Shown: positions 1 to 8,058, counted from the stretch's first letter. The stretch: DNA of 29,572 nt from CAZLHO01 sp964559455 (GCA_964559455.1 CAZLHO010000036.1:1-29572); one strand, 5' to 3'. The notes: a model not told the origin generated them from the letters alone. Numbers and translations are program-made.

Positions 1-662
1 ACCTCGTTGAACGAGGGCTTCACGGGATCGGGCGGGTTGACGTCCTGCAGCACGACCTGCTCGACCTTGATGCCGGTCTCGTACTGGTCGCAGAGCTCCT
101 GCAGGTCGACCTCGGCCTGCAGGGCGATCTCGGCGCGGCCGACGGTCAGCACCTCGTTGACGGTGCGGTCGCCGATGATCGCGCGCATCACCGCCTCGCT
201 CATGTCGCGGAAGGTCTCCTCGACGTTGCGCACGCGGAAGAGATACTTGTAGGGGTCGACGACGCGGTACTGCACGACCCATTCGACGACGGCGGCGTTC
301 AGGTCGCCGGTCAGGATGTTCGCCTCCTCGGCGAAGGAGCGCTGAGAGTAGGTCGAGCGCACGCCGGCCGTAGCCGTGCGGAAGCCGAACTCCTCCTTCA
401 GCTGGCGCTGGATGGGCACCTTCATCACCCGCTCGACGCCCAGCGGCAGCTTGAAGTTCAGCCCCGGGTCGGTGCTGCGCACGTACTGGCCGAAGCGCAG
501 GACGAGCCCCGACTCCTCGGGACCGACGGTGTAGAAGCTGGTGAAGACGACGATCACCACCAGCAGCACCACCGCCAGCCGCGCGATCAGGCGCGGCGAC
601 AGGTTGGGCAGGCGGATCTCGGGGATCTGCGGTCCGCCGCCGCCCTGGACGTTGCCGTTCAT
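1..662 (-). CDS. hflK: FtsH protease modulator HflK, N-terminal 220 residues (3' end outside window)
   Basis: HflK is an inner-membrane SPFH/Band-7 protein which, with HflC, forms the large cage around the AAA protease FtsH and restrains it. The visible part has a short Pro/Gly-rich cytoplasmic tail, one membrane span at about residues 25-46 and then the SPFH domain, starting with VGPEESGLVLRFGQ and continuing through the HflK-typical LTGDLNAAVVEWVVQYRV stretch. The reading frame is open to the window edge; full-length HflK is usually 320-420 residues, so roughly half is missing. The ATG at 662 is preceded by a strong AAAGGAG ribosome site. hflC would be expected just beyond the left edge. 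Family assignment is firm; the HflK rather than HflC choice rests on the N-terminal tail and the LTGD motif. Confidence 0.92.
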   Translation of the reverse strand, partial: MNGNVQGGGGPQIPEIRLPNLSPRLIARLAVVLLVVIVVFTSFYTVGPEESGLVLRFGQYVRSTDPGLNFKLPLGVERVMKVPIQRQLKEEFGFRTATAGVRSTYSQRSFAEEANILTGDLNAAVVEWVVQYRVVDPYKYLFRVRNVEETFRDMSEAVMRAIIGDRTVNEVLTVGRAEIALQAEVDLQELCDQYETGIKVEQVVLQDVNPPDPVKPSFNE

Positions 663-754
663 GGCATGCTCCTTTCGGAAGCCTCTCGATTATTCATCCA
701 TGGGTCCGGGCACACAGTACGACAACAGGCGGGCAGGGGAAACCGGAAAGGGAA

Positions 755-1336
755 TCAGGCGCCGGCCCGCCACCACGTCGCCCAGCCCTTGTTGCGCACC
801 GTCGCGCCCCGCGGCACCTGCCACAGGATCATCCCCGCGCCCAGCAGGTCGACGCAGGCGAAGAGGGCGTTGAGCAGGCTCAGGGTCACGACCAGCCGCG
901 GCGGCGCGCCCAGGACTGCGCCCAGCAGCGGCGGCAGCAGCGACAGCGCGGTGAAGGGGGCCAGCAGCACCAGGAGGAAGCGGCCGCGGGGCATCGCGCG
1001 CAGGGACATGGCCCAGAAGGCCAGCTTCTGCGGCCAGAACCCCACCAGCAGGTCGCCGGCGGCCGGGAAGCCCGGCGCGAAGGCGGCGTGGATCAGTTCG
1101 TGGACCACGATCAGCAGCAACAGCCCGACCAGGAAGCCGGGGTCGCGGAAGGAGAAGTGCGCCCCGCCGGGGACGAGCCGCTCCCACAGGTTCCAGGTCG
1201 CCGCGAAGGCCGCGGCGGCGACCGGCAGCGCGGCGAGCTGCATCATCCAGGGCGACGGCTCCTTCAGGGCGGTCCAGCCGCCTTCCTCGGGATGGAAGTC
1301 CTCGGGCTCGGGCACGGGGCCGACGACCAGGCGCAT
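755..1336 (-). CDS. DUF3267-type membrane zincin-like protein
   Basis: This 193-residue membrane protein has about four hydrophobic spans (roughly 35-50, 66-88, 118-142 and 147-172). A metallopeptidase-like HELIH motif lies at residues 79-83, inside the second span, and a later N...D pair (N156, D163) could complete a metal site. This is the pattern of the DUF3267 family (PF11667), described as putative membrane zincin peptidases; no substrate is established. The ATG at 1336 has an AAGGAG site seven bases upstream. The gene follows the methyltransferase/SH3 gene by 24 bp and is probably its operon partner. Motif and topology are seen directly; peptidase activity is inference. Confidence 0.8.
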   Translation of the reverse strand: MRLVVGPVPEPEDFHPEEGGWTALKEPSPWMMQLAALPVAAAAFAATWNLWERLVPGGAHFSFRDPGFLVGLLLLIVVHELIHAAFAPGFPAAGDLLVGFWPQKLAFWAMSLRAMPRGRFLLVLLAPFTALSLLPPLLGAVLGAPPRLVVTLSLLNALFACVDLLGAGMILWQVPRGATVRNKGWATWWRAGA

Positions 1337-1360
1337 GGCGTCTCCTTGGTTCAGCGAGCG

Positions 1361-2194
1361 TCAGGAGCGCAGGCAGCGCAGCGGCACCCAGCCGTGCGCG
1401 CCGGCGGCGGTCCGCACGAAGGCCCAGCCGCTCACGGCCTCGAGCACGGTCACGGTCTCGCCGACCGGCACGGCCAGCTCGCGCGCGTCGTAGTCGCGCT
1501 GCAGGACGCATTCGTCCCCGTCCAGCTCGACATAGGTCTCGGGCACCCAGCCGTCGTGCCCGTTCGGGGCCTCGCACCACAGCCAGCCCTCCCACTGGGT
1601 GGGCCGGCGCTCCCAGCGCAGGCGATCGCCGCCGCGCACGATCAGGGGCTGGCCCGGATCGGGCGCGTGGGCCACGGCGACGGTCAAGCGCAGGGGCTTC
1701 TGCCAGAAGCGGCGGGCGAGAAGGCGCAGCAGGCCCCGGACGACGTCGTAGCGGGGCGTCCGCGCGGCATAGGCGTCGTACTCCGGCCCGAAACGGACGC
1801 GGGCGTCGGCCTCCTCGTCCATCGCCTGACGGTGGTGGCCGTAGAGGGCGATCAGGGCCAGGACCGAGACGGCCAGGTGCTGGACGAGGGCCGCGAAACC
1901 CGCCGTCAGCAGCATGTAGCCCACGTACTGGGGGTGGCGGACGACGGCGTAGAGGCCGTGGTCGACCAGCCGGTTCGTCTCGTGGAAGGGGCGGCCGGGA
2001 TCGGGCCGGCCGTGGCGGCGCAGGAGGATGAAAGGCGGCAGGTAGAAGAGCGGCGACAGCAGCAGGCAGGCAACGCCCAGGATCCTCAGCCACAGGATGC
2101 CGCCGTCGGCGGAGACGATGCCGCAGACGAAGACAGCCAGGGATCCGCCGAAGCCGATCCAGGACCAGAAGGTCGGGCGCCCGTCCGTGGTCAT
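1361..2194 (-). CDS. Isoprenylcysteine/phospholipid methyltransferase-like membrane protein with two C-terminal SH3 domains
   Basis: The N-terminal half (about 1-155) is an ICMT/PEMT-type integral-membrane methyltransferase. It has hydrophobic spans near 12-28, 34-57 and 90-118, the SAM-site motif GLYAVVRHPQYVGY (80-93) and the C-terminal E...RFGPEYDAYAARTPRY block (about 128-149). The C-terminal part (about 169-277) holds two small SH3-like beta-barrels, each ending in the typical GWVP motif (215-218 and 268-271) with Trp-rich strands (WEGWLWCEA; SGWAFVRT). A soluble double-SH3 tail on this enzyme class is unusual. The ATG at 2194 has a GGAGG site. It lies between the CGGC and DUF3267 genes with gaps of about 25 bp, so one transcript is likely. 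Substrate unknown: lipid, protein cysteine or small thiol are all possible. Confidence 0.82.
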   Translation of the reverse strand: MTTDGRPTFWSWIGFGGSLAVFVCGIVSADGGILWLRILGVACLLLSPLFYLPPFILLRRHGRPDPGRPFHETNRLVDHGLYAVVRHPQYVGYMLLTAGFAALVQHLAVSVLALIALYGHHRQAMDEEADARVRFGPEYDAYAARTPRYDVVRGLLRLLARRFWQKPLRLTVAVAHAPDPGQPLIVRGGDRLRWERRPTQWEGWLWCEAPNGHDGWVPETYVELDGDECVLQRDYDARELAVPVGETVTVLEAVSGWAFVRTAAGAHGWVPLRCLRS

Positions 2195-2221
2195 CGTCGT
2201 CCTCCGGGGCGGCGCCGGCGC

Positions 2222-2668
2222 TCAGTCGTAGGCCAGCCGCAACGGCTCGTCGACCAGGGTCGGCTCCAGGATCTCCCGCCAGCGGGGCGCGGTCCAGGTG
2301 CCCAGGTCGGCGTGGGTCGTGAAGTACTTCTGCGGGATCGGGTGCGTGCCGTAGACCACCTCGACGCCGTACTTCTTCTCGATGTAGTCGTGGAACTGCT
2401 TGATGCGCGGGCAGGGCGGGTAGCCCACGATCAGGCCCGTGGCCAGGTGCACGGCCCCGACCCCGTTCTTCATCATCTCGTCGACGGTGTACTCGACGTT
2501 GCCGCCGGGGCAGCCGTCGCAGCTGGTGTAGCCGGCGACCTCGACCTCCTGCCCGGCGTAGCGGGCGAAGGCCCCCTCGCGCTCGCGCAGGGCCCGGAAG
2601 CACTTGCCGCCGGCGCAGCGGCGATAGCGGTCGCAGATGATGATGCCGATCCTCTTCGTCTCGCTCAT
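2222..2668 (-). CDS. CGGC domain protein (cysteine-rich putative metal-binding protein)
   Basis: The 148-residue protein is soluble and belongs to the CGGC domain family (PF08821), thought to bind metal through conserved cysteines. Visible cysteines are C12, C18, C23 (RRCAGGKC), C50 and C53 (TSCDGCPGG) and C86 (YPPCPR), followed by the family's GTHP motif at 107-110. No reaction is established for the family. An in-frame ATG lies 33 bases further upstream, but the ATG at 2668 has a GGAGG site five bases away and gives a protein beginning directly with the first beta strand (RIGIIICD), so 2668 is chosen. It is the first gene of a likely three-gene operon with its own promoter at 2701-2729. Confidence 0.85.
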   Translation of the reverse strand: MSETKRIGIIICDRYRRCAGGKCFRALREREGAFARYAGQEVEVAGYTSCDGCPGGNVEYTVDEMMKNGVGAVHLATGLIVGYPPCPRIKQFHDYIEKKYGVEVVYGTHPIPQKYFTTHADLGTWTAPRWREILEPTLVDEPLRLAYD

Positions 2669-2700
2669 GAACACCTCCATGGACTTCAGCGTACGCGGCA

Positions 2701-2729
2701 ATCGTAGTACGCGGCGGCCGAAGCCTCAA
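2701..2729 (-). promoter_or_regulatory. Predicted promoter of the CGGC operon
   Basis: Reading the minus strand, TTGAGG (2729-2724) is followed after exactly 17 bases by TACGAT (2706-2701), about 33 bases before the CGGC start codon. The -35 element overlaps the TGA stop of the upstream CIA30 gene. The same TACGWT -10 recurs in front of other genes in the window. Confidence 0.5.
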
Positions 2730-3328
2730 GGAATGTCGGGAACGGGGCGATAGGCGACGATGCGCGCCACTTCCAGCCGGAAGGGGCCGGCCTGTCCGTC
2801 GGCCAGCAGCAGGCCGACGCTGCGCACGGCGGCGGGATCCAGGGCGGGGGCCCCGGGCACGGGGCGGCCGCGGAAGGAGGACTCGAAGTCGGAGAACGGG
2901 ATGCGGATGTCGGCCCACTCCCCCGCCGGCGGCGTGAAGAAGGCCCGGTAGGCGACGCCGTCGAAGGCGTCGTCGGTGCGCAGGCGCAGCTGGTAGCGGC
3001 GGCCGTCGCCCAGGGCGCGGACCGCCAGCGCGTCGCCGCCGGCGAAGCCGTAGTCGCCGGGTCGGGTGCGCACCGAGGCGAAGCCGCCGCGATTGGCCAG
3101 CGACAGCGCTCCCGCGAAGACGGCCGTGCCCTGGTCGGTGGCCGTCAGCCCGCCACGCGACTCGCCGCCCATGACGACGTCGTGGACGGGACGCCAGGCC
3201 TCGGCGGCCCCTGGCGCTGCGAAATCGATCAGCACGCGTTCGGTCACGGCATCCTCCCCGGTCGTGGCGGCCGTCGCCGCCAGGAGCGCGGCCAGCAACA
3301 GCGCCGACATGCTCGTTCTCACGGTCAC
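2726..3328 (-). CDS. CIA30 family secreted protein (NDUFAF1-like beta-sandwich)
   Basis: About 200 residues with an N-terminal signal peptide (positive start, then ALLLAALLAATAA) and a CIA30 domain (PF08547). The family hallmark HDVVMGGESRG lies near residue 50, followed by the GFASVRTR strand and the later DFESSFRGRPV block. In eukaryotes the domain is found in a complex I assembly factor; bacterial exported copies are of unknown role and probably bind carbohydrate or another ligand. The GTG at 3328, just after a run of eight G within GAAGGGGGGGG, is preferred. An ATG at 3310 would still leave a signal peptide. The gene overlaps nothing but begins 11 bases inside the end of ycaQ, so it is probably translated from the same message. 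Confidence 0.82.
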   Translation of the reverse strand: MTVRTSMSALLLAALLAATAATTGEDAVTERVLIDFAAPGAAEAWRPVHDVVMGGESRGGLTATDQGTAVFAGALSLANRGGFASVRTRPGDYGFAGGDALAVRALGDGRRYQLRLRTDDAFDGVAYRAFFTPPAGEWADIRIPFSDFESSFRGRPVPGAPALDPAAVRSVGLLLADGQAGPFRLEVARIVAYRPVPDIP

Positions 3329-3338
3329 GCCCCCCCCT

Positions 3339-4538
3339 TCATCCCTCGACCACAAGATCCAGCATTCCGGCGTGTCTGGCCAGCGCGGCTCGGGCGGCCT
3401 CGGCGTCGCGGGCGGCGTCGGTCTCCATGCGGAGCGACAGCACCTGCAACGCGCCCCGGCGGCGGACTGTCTTCAGATCGTAGCGGCCGACCAGCCGCTC
3501 GCCGGCCAGCACGGGCAGGCAGTAGTAGCCGTAGAGCCGCTTCGGCGCCGGCTTGAAGATCTCCAGGATCTGGTCGAAGTCGAAGAGCCGGCGCACCCGC
3601 GCGCGATCCCACAGCAGGGGGTCGAAGGGCGACAGCAGCACGCCGCGGTCGCCGCGGGGCCGCGCGGACTCCAGCCGCGCCGCCAGTTCGCGGTCTTGCG
3701 GACGGATCCAGCCCGGCGTGGCGCGGCCGCCCGGCGCGGCCAGGGCGCAGGACATCACGTCGCCGCGTTCGACCAGGCGGCCCAGGGCCGCCGACAACTC
3801 GTTCTTGCGGTTCTTCAGCCGCCAGGTCGCGGCCAGCGTGCCCGTGGTCGCCCAGCCGTGGCCGGCCAGGGCGCGCAGCAGCAAGACCGCCAGACCCTCG
3901 CCCAGCGGCAGCCTCCGGCGGCGCAGCGCGTCGGGGATCACGCGTTCGGCCAGGTCGTAGGTGCGGTGGAAGTTCGTGCGCTCGCGGATGGCCAGGTCGC
4001 CGCGCGACCACAGGGCGGTGGCCACCTTCTTCGTCAGCTTCAGATCCCACCAGCCGCGGCCGCCGGAGCCCTCCATGTCGACGGTGCGCAGCGGGCCCAC
4101 GTCGCGGATGCGGCGCAGCAGGCCGCGGGCCACCTCGGGATGGGCGCCGATCAGATCGCCCCACCAGGGGTGGGCGCGGAAGTCGCGGCGACGGAAGGCG
4201 AAGGCGGGATAGAGCTCCAGGGGGATCCAGCTGGCCTCGTGGCCCCAGTACTCGAAGAGCGGCGCGCCGGGGCGCAGCAGCTCCTCGCCCACCGCGGGGT
4301 CCAGCCCGTCCAGCCGCGACATCAGCACCAGGGCGTGGCTGCGGGCGCCGGCGATCGAGACGGTGTCCAGCTGCAGGTAGCCGAAGCGCTCGACGACGGC
4401 CAGGGCCGCCGCGCGGGCGCGCTTGCCGCCGCCGGCGGCGCGGCGGGGCAGGCCGGTCCACTCGGGCTTGAGCAGGCCGGCCCGGGCCAGGGCCAGGCGG
4501 CGCGCCTCGCGGACGGAGATCGTTTCCACGCGCCTCAT
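3339..4538 (-). CDS. ycaQ: Winged-helix DNA glycosylase, YcaQ/AlkX type
   Basis: The protein belongs to the HTH_42 family (PF06224), whose studied members AlkZ and YcaQ/AlkX are DNA glycosylases that unhook interstrand crosslinks or remove alkylated bases. The 399 residues cover the family's usual length. The catalytic-site motif reads QLD (Q56-x-D58, in YLQLDTVS). This matches the QxD of YcaQ/AlkX rather than the QxQ of AlkZ. Further hallmarks are YWGHEASWIP near 106, KKVATALWSRGDLAIRER and the C-terminal SPFDPLLWDR. Its ATG lies inside the stop of the alkyltransferase-like gene (ATGA overlap, 4535-4538), implying coupled translation of two DNA alkylation repair proteins. Family is firm; substrate range is inferred from the motif. 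Confidence 0.9.
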   Translation of the reverse strand: MRRVETISVREARRLALARAGLLKPEWTGLPRRAAGGGKRARAAALAVVERFGYLQLDTVSIAGARSHALVLMSRLDGLDPAVGEELLRPGAPLFEYWGHEASWIPLELYPAFAFRRRDFRAHPWWGDLIGAHPEVARGLLRRIRDVGPLRTVDMEGSGGRGWWDLKLTKKVATALWSRGDLAIRERTNFHRTYDLAERVIPDALRRRRLPLGEGLAVLLLRALAGHGWATTGTLAATWRLKNRKNELSAALGRLVERGDVMSCALAAPGGRATPGWIRPQDRELAARLESARPRGDRGVLLSPFDPLLWDRARVRRLFDFDQILEIFKPAPKRLYGYYCLPVLAGERLVGRYDLKTVRRRGALQVLSLRMETDAARDAEAARAALARHAGMLDLVVEG

Positions 4539-4849
4539 CCCTCCCAGCCGTAGAGCCGCAGATCGAGCCGCCCGCCGGGGCCGAAGACCACGCCCTCGTC
4601 CTCCAGCAGGAGCCGTTGCTCGCCGACGTCGTCGGAATCACCGCGCGGGCTGATGCGCCCCTGGGCGTTGACGACCCGATGCCAGGGCACGGCGCTGTCG
4701 GCCGGCAGGGACTTCAGGGCCCGCCCCACCAGACGCCACCGCCGCGGCAGCCCGGCCGCCTCGGCCACCCGGCCGTAGGTCGACACCCGGCCGGCGGGGA
4801 TGGCCGTCACCGCGGCGTAGATGAGTTCGTGTTCCCAGCGGGGCTTCAT
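4535..4849 (-). CDS. Alkyltransferase-like protein (ATL), MGMT-family DNA-binding protein lacking the reactive cysteine
   Basis: This 104-residue protein is the DNA-binding domain of the O6-alkylguanine-DNA alkyltransferase family. It has the helix-turn-helix IPAGRVSTYGRVAEAAG (17-33), then GRALKS (42-47), and PWHRVVNAQG where MGMT enzymes have PCHRV. The acceptor cysteine is replaced by W56, the signature of alkyltransferase-like proteins, which bind alkylguanine and recruit nucleotide excision repair rather than repairing directly. It sits 10 bases after the transporter gene and overlaps ycaQ by ATGA, so both repair proteins should be made together. There is no N-terminal MGMT domain, which is normal for ATLs. 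Confidence 0.92.
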   Translation of the reverse strand: MKPRWEHELIYAAVTAIPAGRVSTYGRVAEAAGLPRRWRLVGRALKSLPADSAVPWHRVVNAQGRISPRGDSDDVGEQRLLLEDEGVVFGPGGRLDLRLYGWEG

Positions 4850-4859
4850 GGCCGGACGA

Positions 4860-5843
4860 TCATAACAGCCACAGGACGGCGGCGAAACCGGCGGCGGCCA
4901 TGACGGCGAAGAGCAGCGCCCCCATGCCCAGGGCGGCCGCGCCCCGGCGCGCCACGCTGCGGAAATGCACCGACAGGCCCATGGCGGTCATCGCCATCAG
5001 GATGAAGAAGGAGCTGGCCCCGGCGGCCAGGCCGGCGACGCTCGCGGGCACGACGTCCAGGCCGTGGACCACCCCCGCGGCGACGAAGAGCAGCACGTAG
5101 ACCGGGAAGCCGGCCGCCTCGCCCCCGGCGCCGCGGGTGCGGAAGCAGCCGGTCAGGACCAGCGAGACCGGCACCAGCATCAGCACCCGGGTCATCTTGA
5201 CCAGGGTGCCGATCGCGCCCGCGGCGTCGCCCATCGCGAAGGCCGCGGCCAGGGCGTGGGCCACCCCGTGCAGGGTCAGGCCCGACCAGGCGCCGTACTG
5301 CGCCGCGTCCAGCAGCGACGTGCTCTTGGCCACCGCGGTGTAGACGATCACGCCCAGGGCGCCCAGGAAGCTGATCACGGCGACGGCGACCACCGGCTCC
5401 TCGTCGTCGGCGCCCACGCAGGGCGCCATCGCCACCACCGCCGAGGCCCCGCAGATGCTCGAGCCGACGCCGATCAGCGCCGCCAGCCGGGCGTCCAGCC
5501 CGAAGCGCCGCCCCAGCAGCCAGGCCAGCAGCAGGGTCGCGGCCACGTAGACGACGACCATCCCGAGCACGCGCGGCCCCAGGGCCAGCACCGCCCCGAT
5601 GTCCAGCCTGAAGCCCAGCAGCACGATGCCGGCCTTCAGCACCTGTTTCAGCGAGAAGCGGACGCCGGGCCGCAGGCGGTCGCCCACCCCGACCGTGTTG
5701 GCGACCAGCATGCCCAGCACGATGGCGACGGTCAGCGCCTCCAGGCTCAGCGCGGGAGCGAGCAGGTCGCTCAGCAGCGAGGCCAGCAGCGAGACGGCCA
5801 GCACCAGGGCCAGGCCGGGCAGAACGAGCAGATGCTTCGACAA
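4860..5843 (-). CDS. yeiH: YeiH/UPF0324 family putative sulfate or anion exporter
   Basis: The 327-residue polytopic membrane protein has about ten hydrophobic helices and the sequence blocks of the Cons_hypoth698 family (PF03601). These include ALTVAIVLGMLVAN, KQVLKAGIVLLGFRL, the GVGSSICGASAVVA signature near 125-140, and the terminal SFFILMAMTAMGLSV. Homologues are annotated as putative sulfate exporters. The length is typical. The best start is a TTG at 5843 (protein MSKHLL...), with AAGGA upstream; no ATG fits the first helix better. It follows the patatin gene by 25 bp in the same direction. Transport substrate is inference from family annotation. Confidence 0.88.
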   Translation of the reverse strand: MSKHLLVLPGLALVLAVSLLASLLSDLLAPALSLEALTVAIVLGMLVANTVGVGDRLRPGVRFSLKQVLKAGIVLLGFRLDIGAVLALGPRVLGMVVVYVAATLLLAWLLGRRFGLDARLAALIGVGSSICGASAVVAMAPCVGADDEEPVVAVAVISFLGALGVIVYTAVAKSTSLLDAAQYGAWSGLTLHGVAHALAAAFAMGDAAGAIGTLVKMTRVLMLVPVSLVLTGCFRTRGAGGEAAGFPVYVLLFVAAGVVHGLDVVPASVAGLAAGASSFFILMAMTAMGLSVHFRSVARRGAAALGMGALLFAVMAAAGFAAVLWLL

Positions 5844-5868
5844 GGGGTGTCCTTCGCGTGGCGGGCGG

Positions 5869-8058
5869 CTAGAACTTCGGGCCGATGTTGAGGTAACCCA
5901 GGAAATCGTCGGCGCTGCCGTAGCTGCCGGTGAGCTCGATCGGCCCGAGGGGCGTCAGCAGGCCCAGGGTGACGCCGGCGCCGGTCTCGAAACGATCCCT
6001 CGAGAAGTCGAATTCCCACTCCCCGAAGGTATTGCCGGCGTTGGCCCGCAGCAAGAACACGGCTTTCGGTCCGATCCCGACCTGGGCCCCGACCTGCGCG
6101 AACTGGAAGTGCTCGCCGTAGAGCTGCTGATGGCGCAGGCCCAGGAAGCTGATCGGGGTCGATTCCCGCTCCAGCAGCAGGGCCGGCGTGTCGACGCCGC
6201 CGAGGATGAACTGGCCGTGCACGGGCAGGGCGCCGCCGGTCGTCGTCCCGCCCGCGACCTCGCCGATCAGGGTCACGCGGCGCCCGACGGGCGCATAGAT
6301 CTTCAGGTCGAGATAGTGCCGCGAGAAGGTCCCCTCGCTGCCCAGCGCGCCCTCGGAGTATTCGTGCCGCGAATAGAAGGCGACCCCGCGGGTCGGGAAA
6401 TAGGTGCGGTCGCGGCTGTCGAGGCCGAGGACCCCCACCAGCGACGTCAGGTTCTCGCGGTAGGGCGCCAGGGAGGGATCGACGACGTCGGGAGTCAGTT
6501 CGACCCACTCGCCGTGCAGGCCGACCCCCAGCCCGAACTTGCCGAAGAAGACGCCCCCGGCCAGGACCTCGCCGTAGAAGGCATCCACCTCGTACCTGGC
6601 GACGCGGTCGTCGCCGGCGTAGACGTCGACCTCCTCGTCCTGGTAGCCGAGCCGACTCGAGAGCGCCAGGCCGCGGCGGGGCAGGACGCGCACGAAATGC
6701 CTGGCCAGCAACTGGTTCCGTTCCCCCATGATCGCGTCGAAGCTGAGCAGCGAGCTGTGACCCACCTTGTTCCGGTAGAGCAGGTTGAAGATGGCCATCA
6801 AACGGTCGCGGCTGTCGTAGCGCAGGCCGAAGCGGAAATAGTCGTCGACCTTCTCGACGGCGACGATGCGCAGACGCGAGCCCTGGCCCAGGGGCTCGAT
6901 GCGGTAGGTGACCCGCTCGAACATCCCGCTGTTGTAGATGCGGGCGACCCCCTCCTCGATGTCGGCGACCGCCAGCCGGGCGGGCGGGCGCAGGCGGCTC
7001 ATGGCCAGCACGACCTGCGATTCGACTTCGCGCAGGCCGTCGACCGCGATGTCTTGAACCAGGAAGGTGTCCGGGACGGTCGGCCGCGCCGGGACGGGGC
7101 GACGCCCGGCCGGGTCCAGTCCCGCGGCCAGGGCGCAGAGCTCGGGCAAGGCCTCGCGGGCCGCGGCCTCCCCGGCGGCGATGATCTCCTCCATGCGCCC
7201 GAAGTCCAGCGAGGTGACCCCCTTGAGATCGGGGGAGATCAGCACGTCGCAGAGTTCACGCTGCTGCGCGTTGGTCTCGGCCCCGATGAAGCCGATGGCC
7301 TGCCCCAGGATCTCCATGAAGTTCCCCAGCTCGTCGCGCTCGGCCAGGGGCTTGCCGACGTCGACCCCGACGACCACGTCGGCGCCCAGCGCGATCACGT
7401 CCTGGACCGGGAAGTTCCTGCCCAGCATGCCGTCGACCAGCAGGCGGTCGCCGATATCGACCGGCGTGAAGGCCGAGGGGATGGACATGCTCGCCCGGAT
7501 CGCCTCGGCGAGATCGCCGTGGTCCAGGACCACCGTCTCGCCGGTCACGATGTCGGTGGCGACGCAGACGAAGGGGATCGGGAAGGTGGAGAAGTCGTCG
7601 CGGTCGTGCACGGGCAGGAACAGGCGCGTCAGCAGGGTCGAGATCCTCTGCCCGGCGACCAGGCCCCTGGGCAGGCCGACCCCGGAACCGACGATGGGCA
7701 GCGAGACCATGTAGCGGTCTTCCATCGGCTTCTGCTCGAGCGGCCGGTCGCGACGCGGGATCCCGTCGTTGAAGAGATCGTTCCAGTCGGTCTGCAGCGC
7801 GATCGCCTCGATCTCCTGCACCGAGTAGCCGATCGCGTAGAGAGCGCCGACGATGCTGCCCATGCTGGTGCCGGAGACGAAATCGACGGGCACGTCCGCT
7901 TCCTCGAGCACCTTCAGCACGCCGATGTGCGCGAAGCCCTTGGCCCCGCCGCCGCTGAGGGCCAGACCCACCCGCGGGGACGAGGGCGCGGCCGACGACG
8001 TGGCCGCCGGCGCGAGCAGCAGCGCCAGAGAGAGGAAGATCGCGGCGGTCCTGGACAT
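5869..8058 (-). CDS. PlpD-like type Vd autotransporter: patatin phospholipase fused to POTRA and outer-membrane beta-barrel
   Basis: At 729 residues the protein has the full PlpD (type Vd secretion) architecture. A signal peptide (1-23) is followed by a patatin domain with oxyanion loop GGGAKG (36-41), nucleophile elbow GTSMG (63-67, S65) and catalytic DG (D209-G210). Then comes a single POTRA-like module (about 330-405, starting TFLVQDIAVDGLREVES) and a BamA/Omp85-like barrel (about 405-729). The chain ends in phenylalanine (YLNIGPKF), as expected for a BAM recognition signal. The lipase is expected to be displayed at or released from the cell surface. The ATG at 8058 is chosen because GAGGAG precedes it and a signal peptide follows. 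First gene of a probable five-gene operon. The serine-aspartate dyad is intact, so activity on phospholipids is plausible but unproven. Confidence 0.93.
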   Translation of the reverse strand: MSRTAAIFLSLALLLAPAATSSAAPSSPRVGLALSGGGAKGFAHIGVLKVLEEADVPVDFVSGTSMGSIVGALYAIGYSVQEIEAIALQTDWNDLFNDGIPRRDRPLEQKPMEDRYMVSLPIVGSGVGLPRGLVAGQRISTLLTRLFLPVHDRDDFSTFPIPFVCVATDIVTGETVVLDHGDLAEAIRASMSIPSAFTPVDIGDRLLVDGMLGRNFPVQDVIALGADVVVGVDVGKPLAERDELGNFMEILGQAIGFIGAETNAQQRELCDVLISPDLKGVTSLDFGRMEEIIAAGEAAAREALPELCALAAGLDPAGRRPVPARPTVPDTFLVQDIAVDGLREVESQVVLAMSRLRPPARLAVADIEEGVARIYNSGMFERVTYRIEPLGQGSRLRIVAVEKVDDYFRFGLRYDSRDRLMAIFNLLYRNKVGHSSLLSFDAIMGERNQLLARHFVRVLPRRGLALSSRLGYQDEEVDVYAGDDRVARYEVDAFYGEVLAGGVFFGKFGLGVGLHGEWVELTPDVVDPSLAPYRENLTSLVGVLGLDSRDRTYFPTRGVAFYSRHEYSEGALGSEGTFSRHYLDLKIYAPVGRRVTLIGEVAGGTTTGGALPVHGQFILGGVDTPALLLERESTPISFLGLRHQQLYGEHFQFAQVGAQVGIGPKAVFLLRANAGNTFGEWEFDFSRDRFETGAGVTLGLLTPLGPIELTGSYGSADDFLGYLNIGPKF

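Noticed and set aside
664..754. Promoter of hflK
   Set aside because: A TTGTCG is present but the bases 17 downstream (CATGGA) do not resemble a -10; an AATAAT nearby lacks a -35.
2222..2701. Earlier ATG for the CGGC protein at 2701
   Set aside because: It falls inside the predicted -10 element and lacks a ribosome site; the ATG at 2668 has GGAGG.
690..2918. A 742-codon open frame on minus spanning three genes
   Set aside because: It is in another frame from the methyltransferase, CGGC and DUF3267 genes, consists of Arg/Pro/Ala-rich sequence and has no motif.
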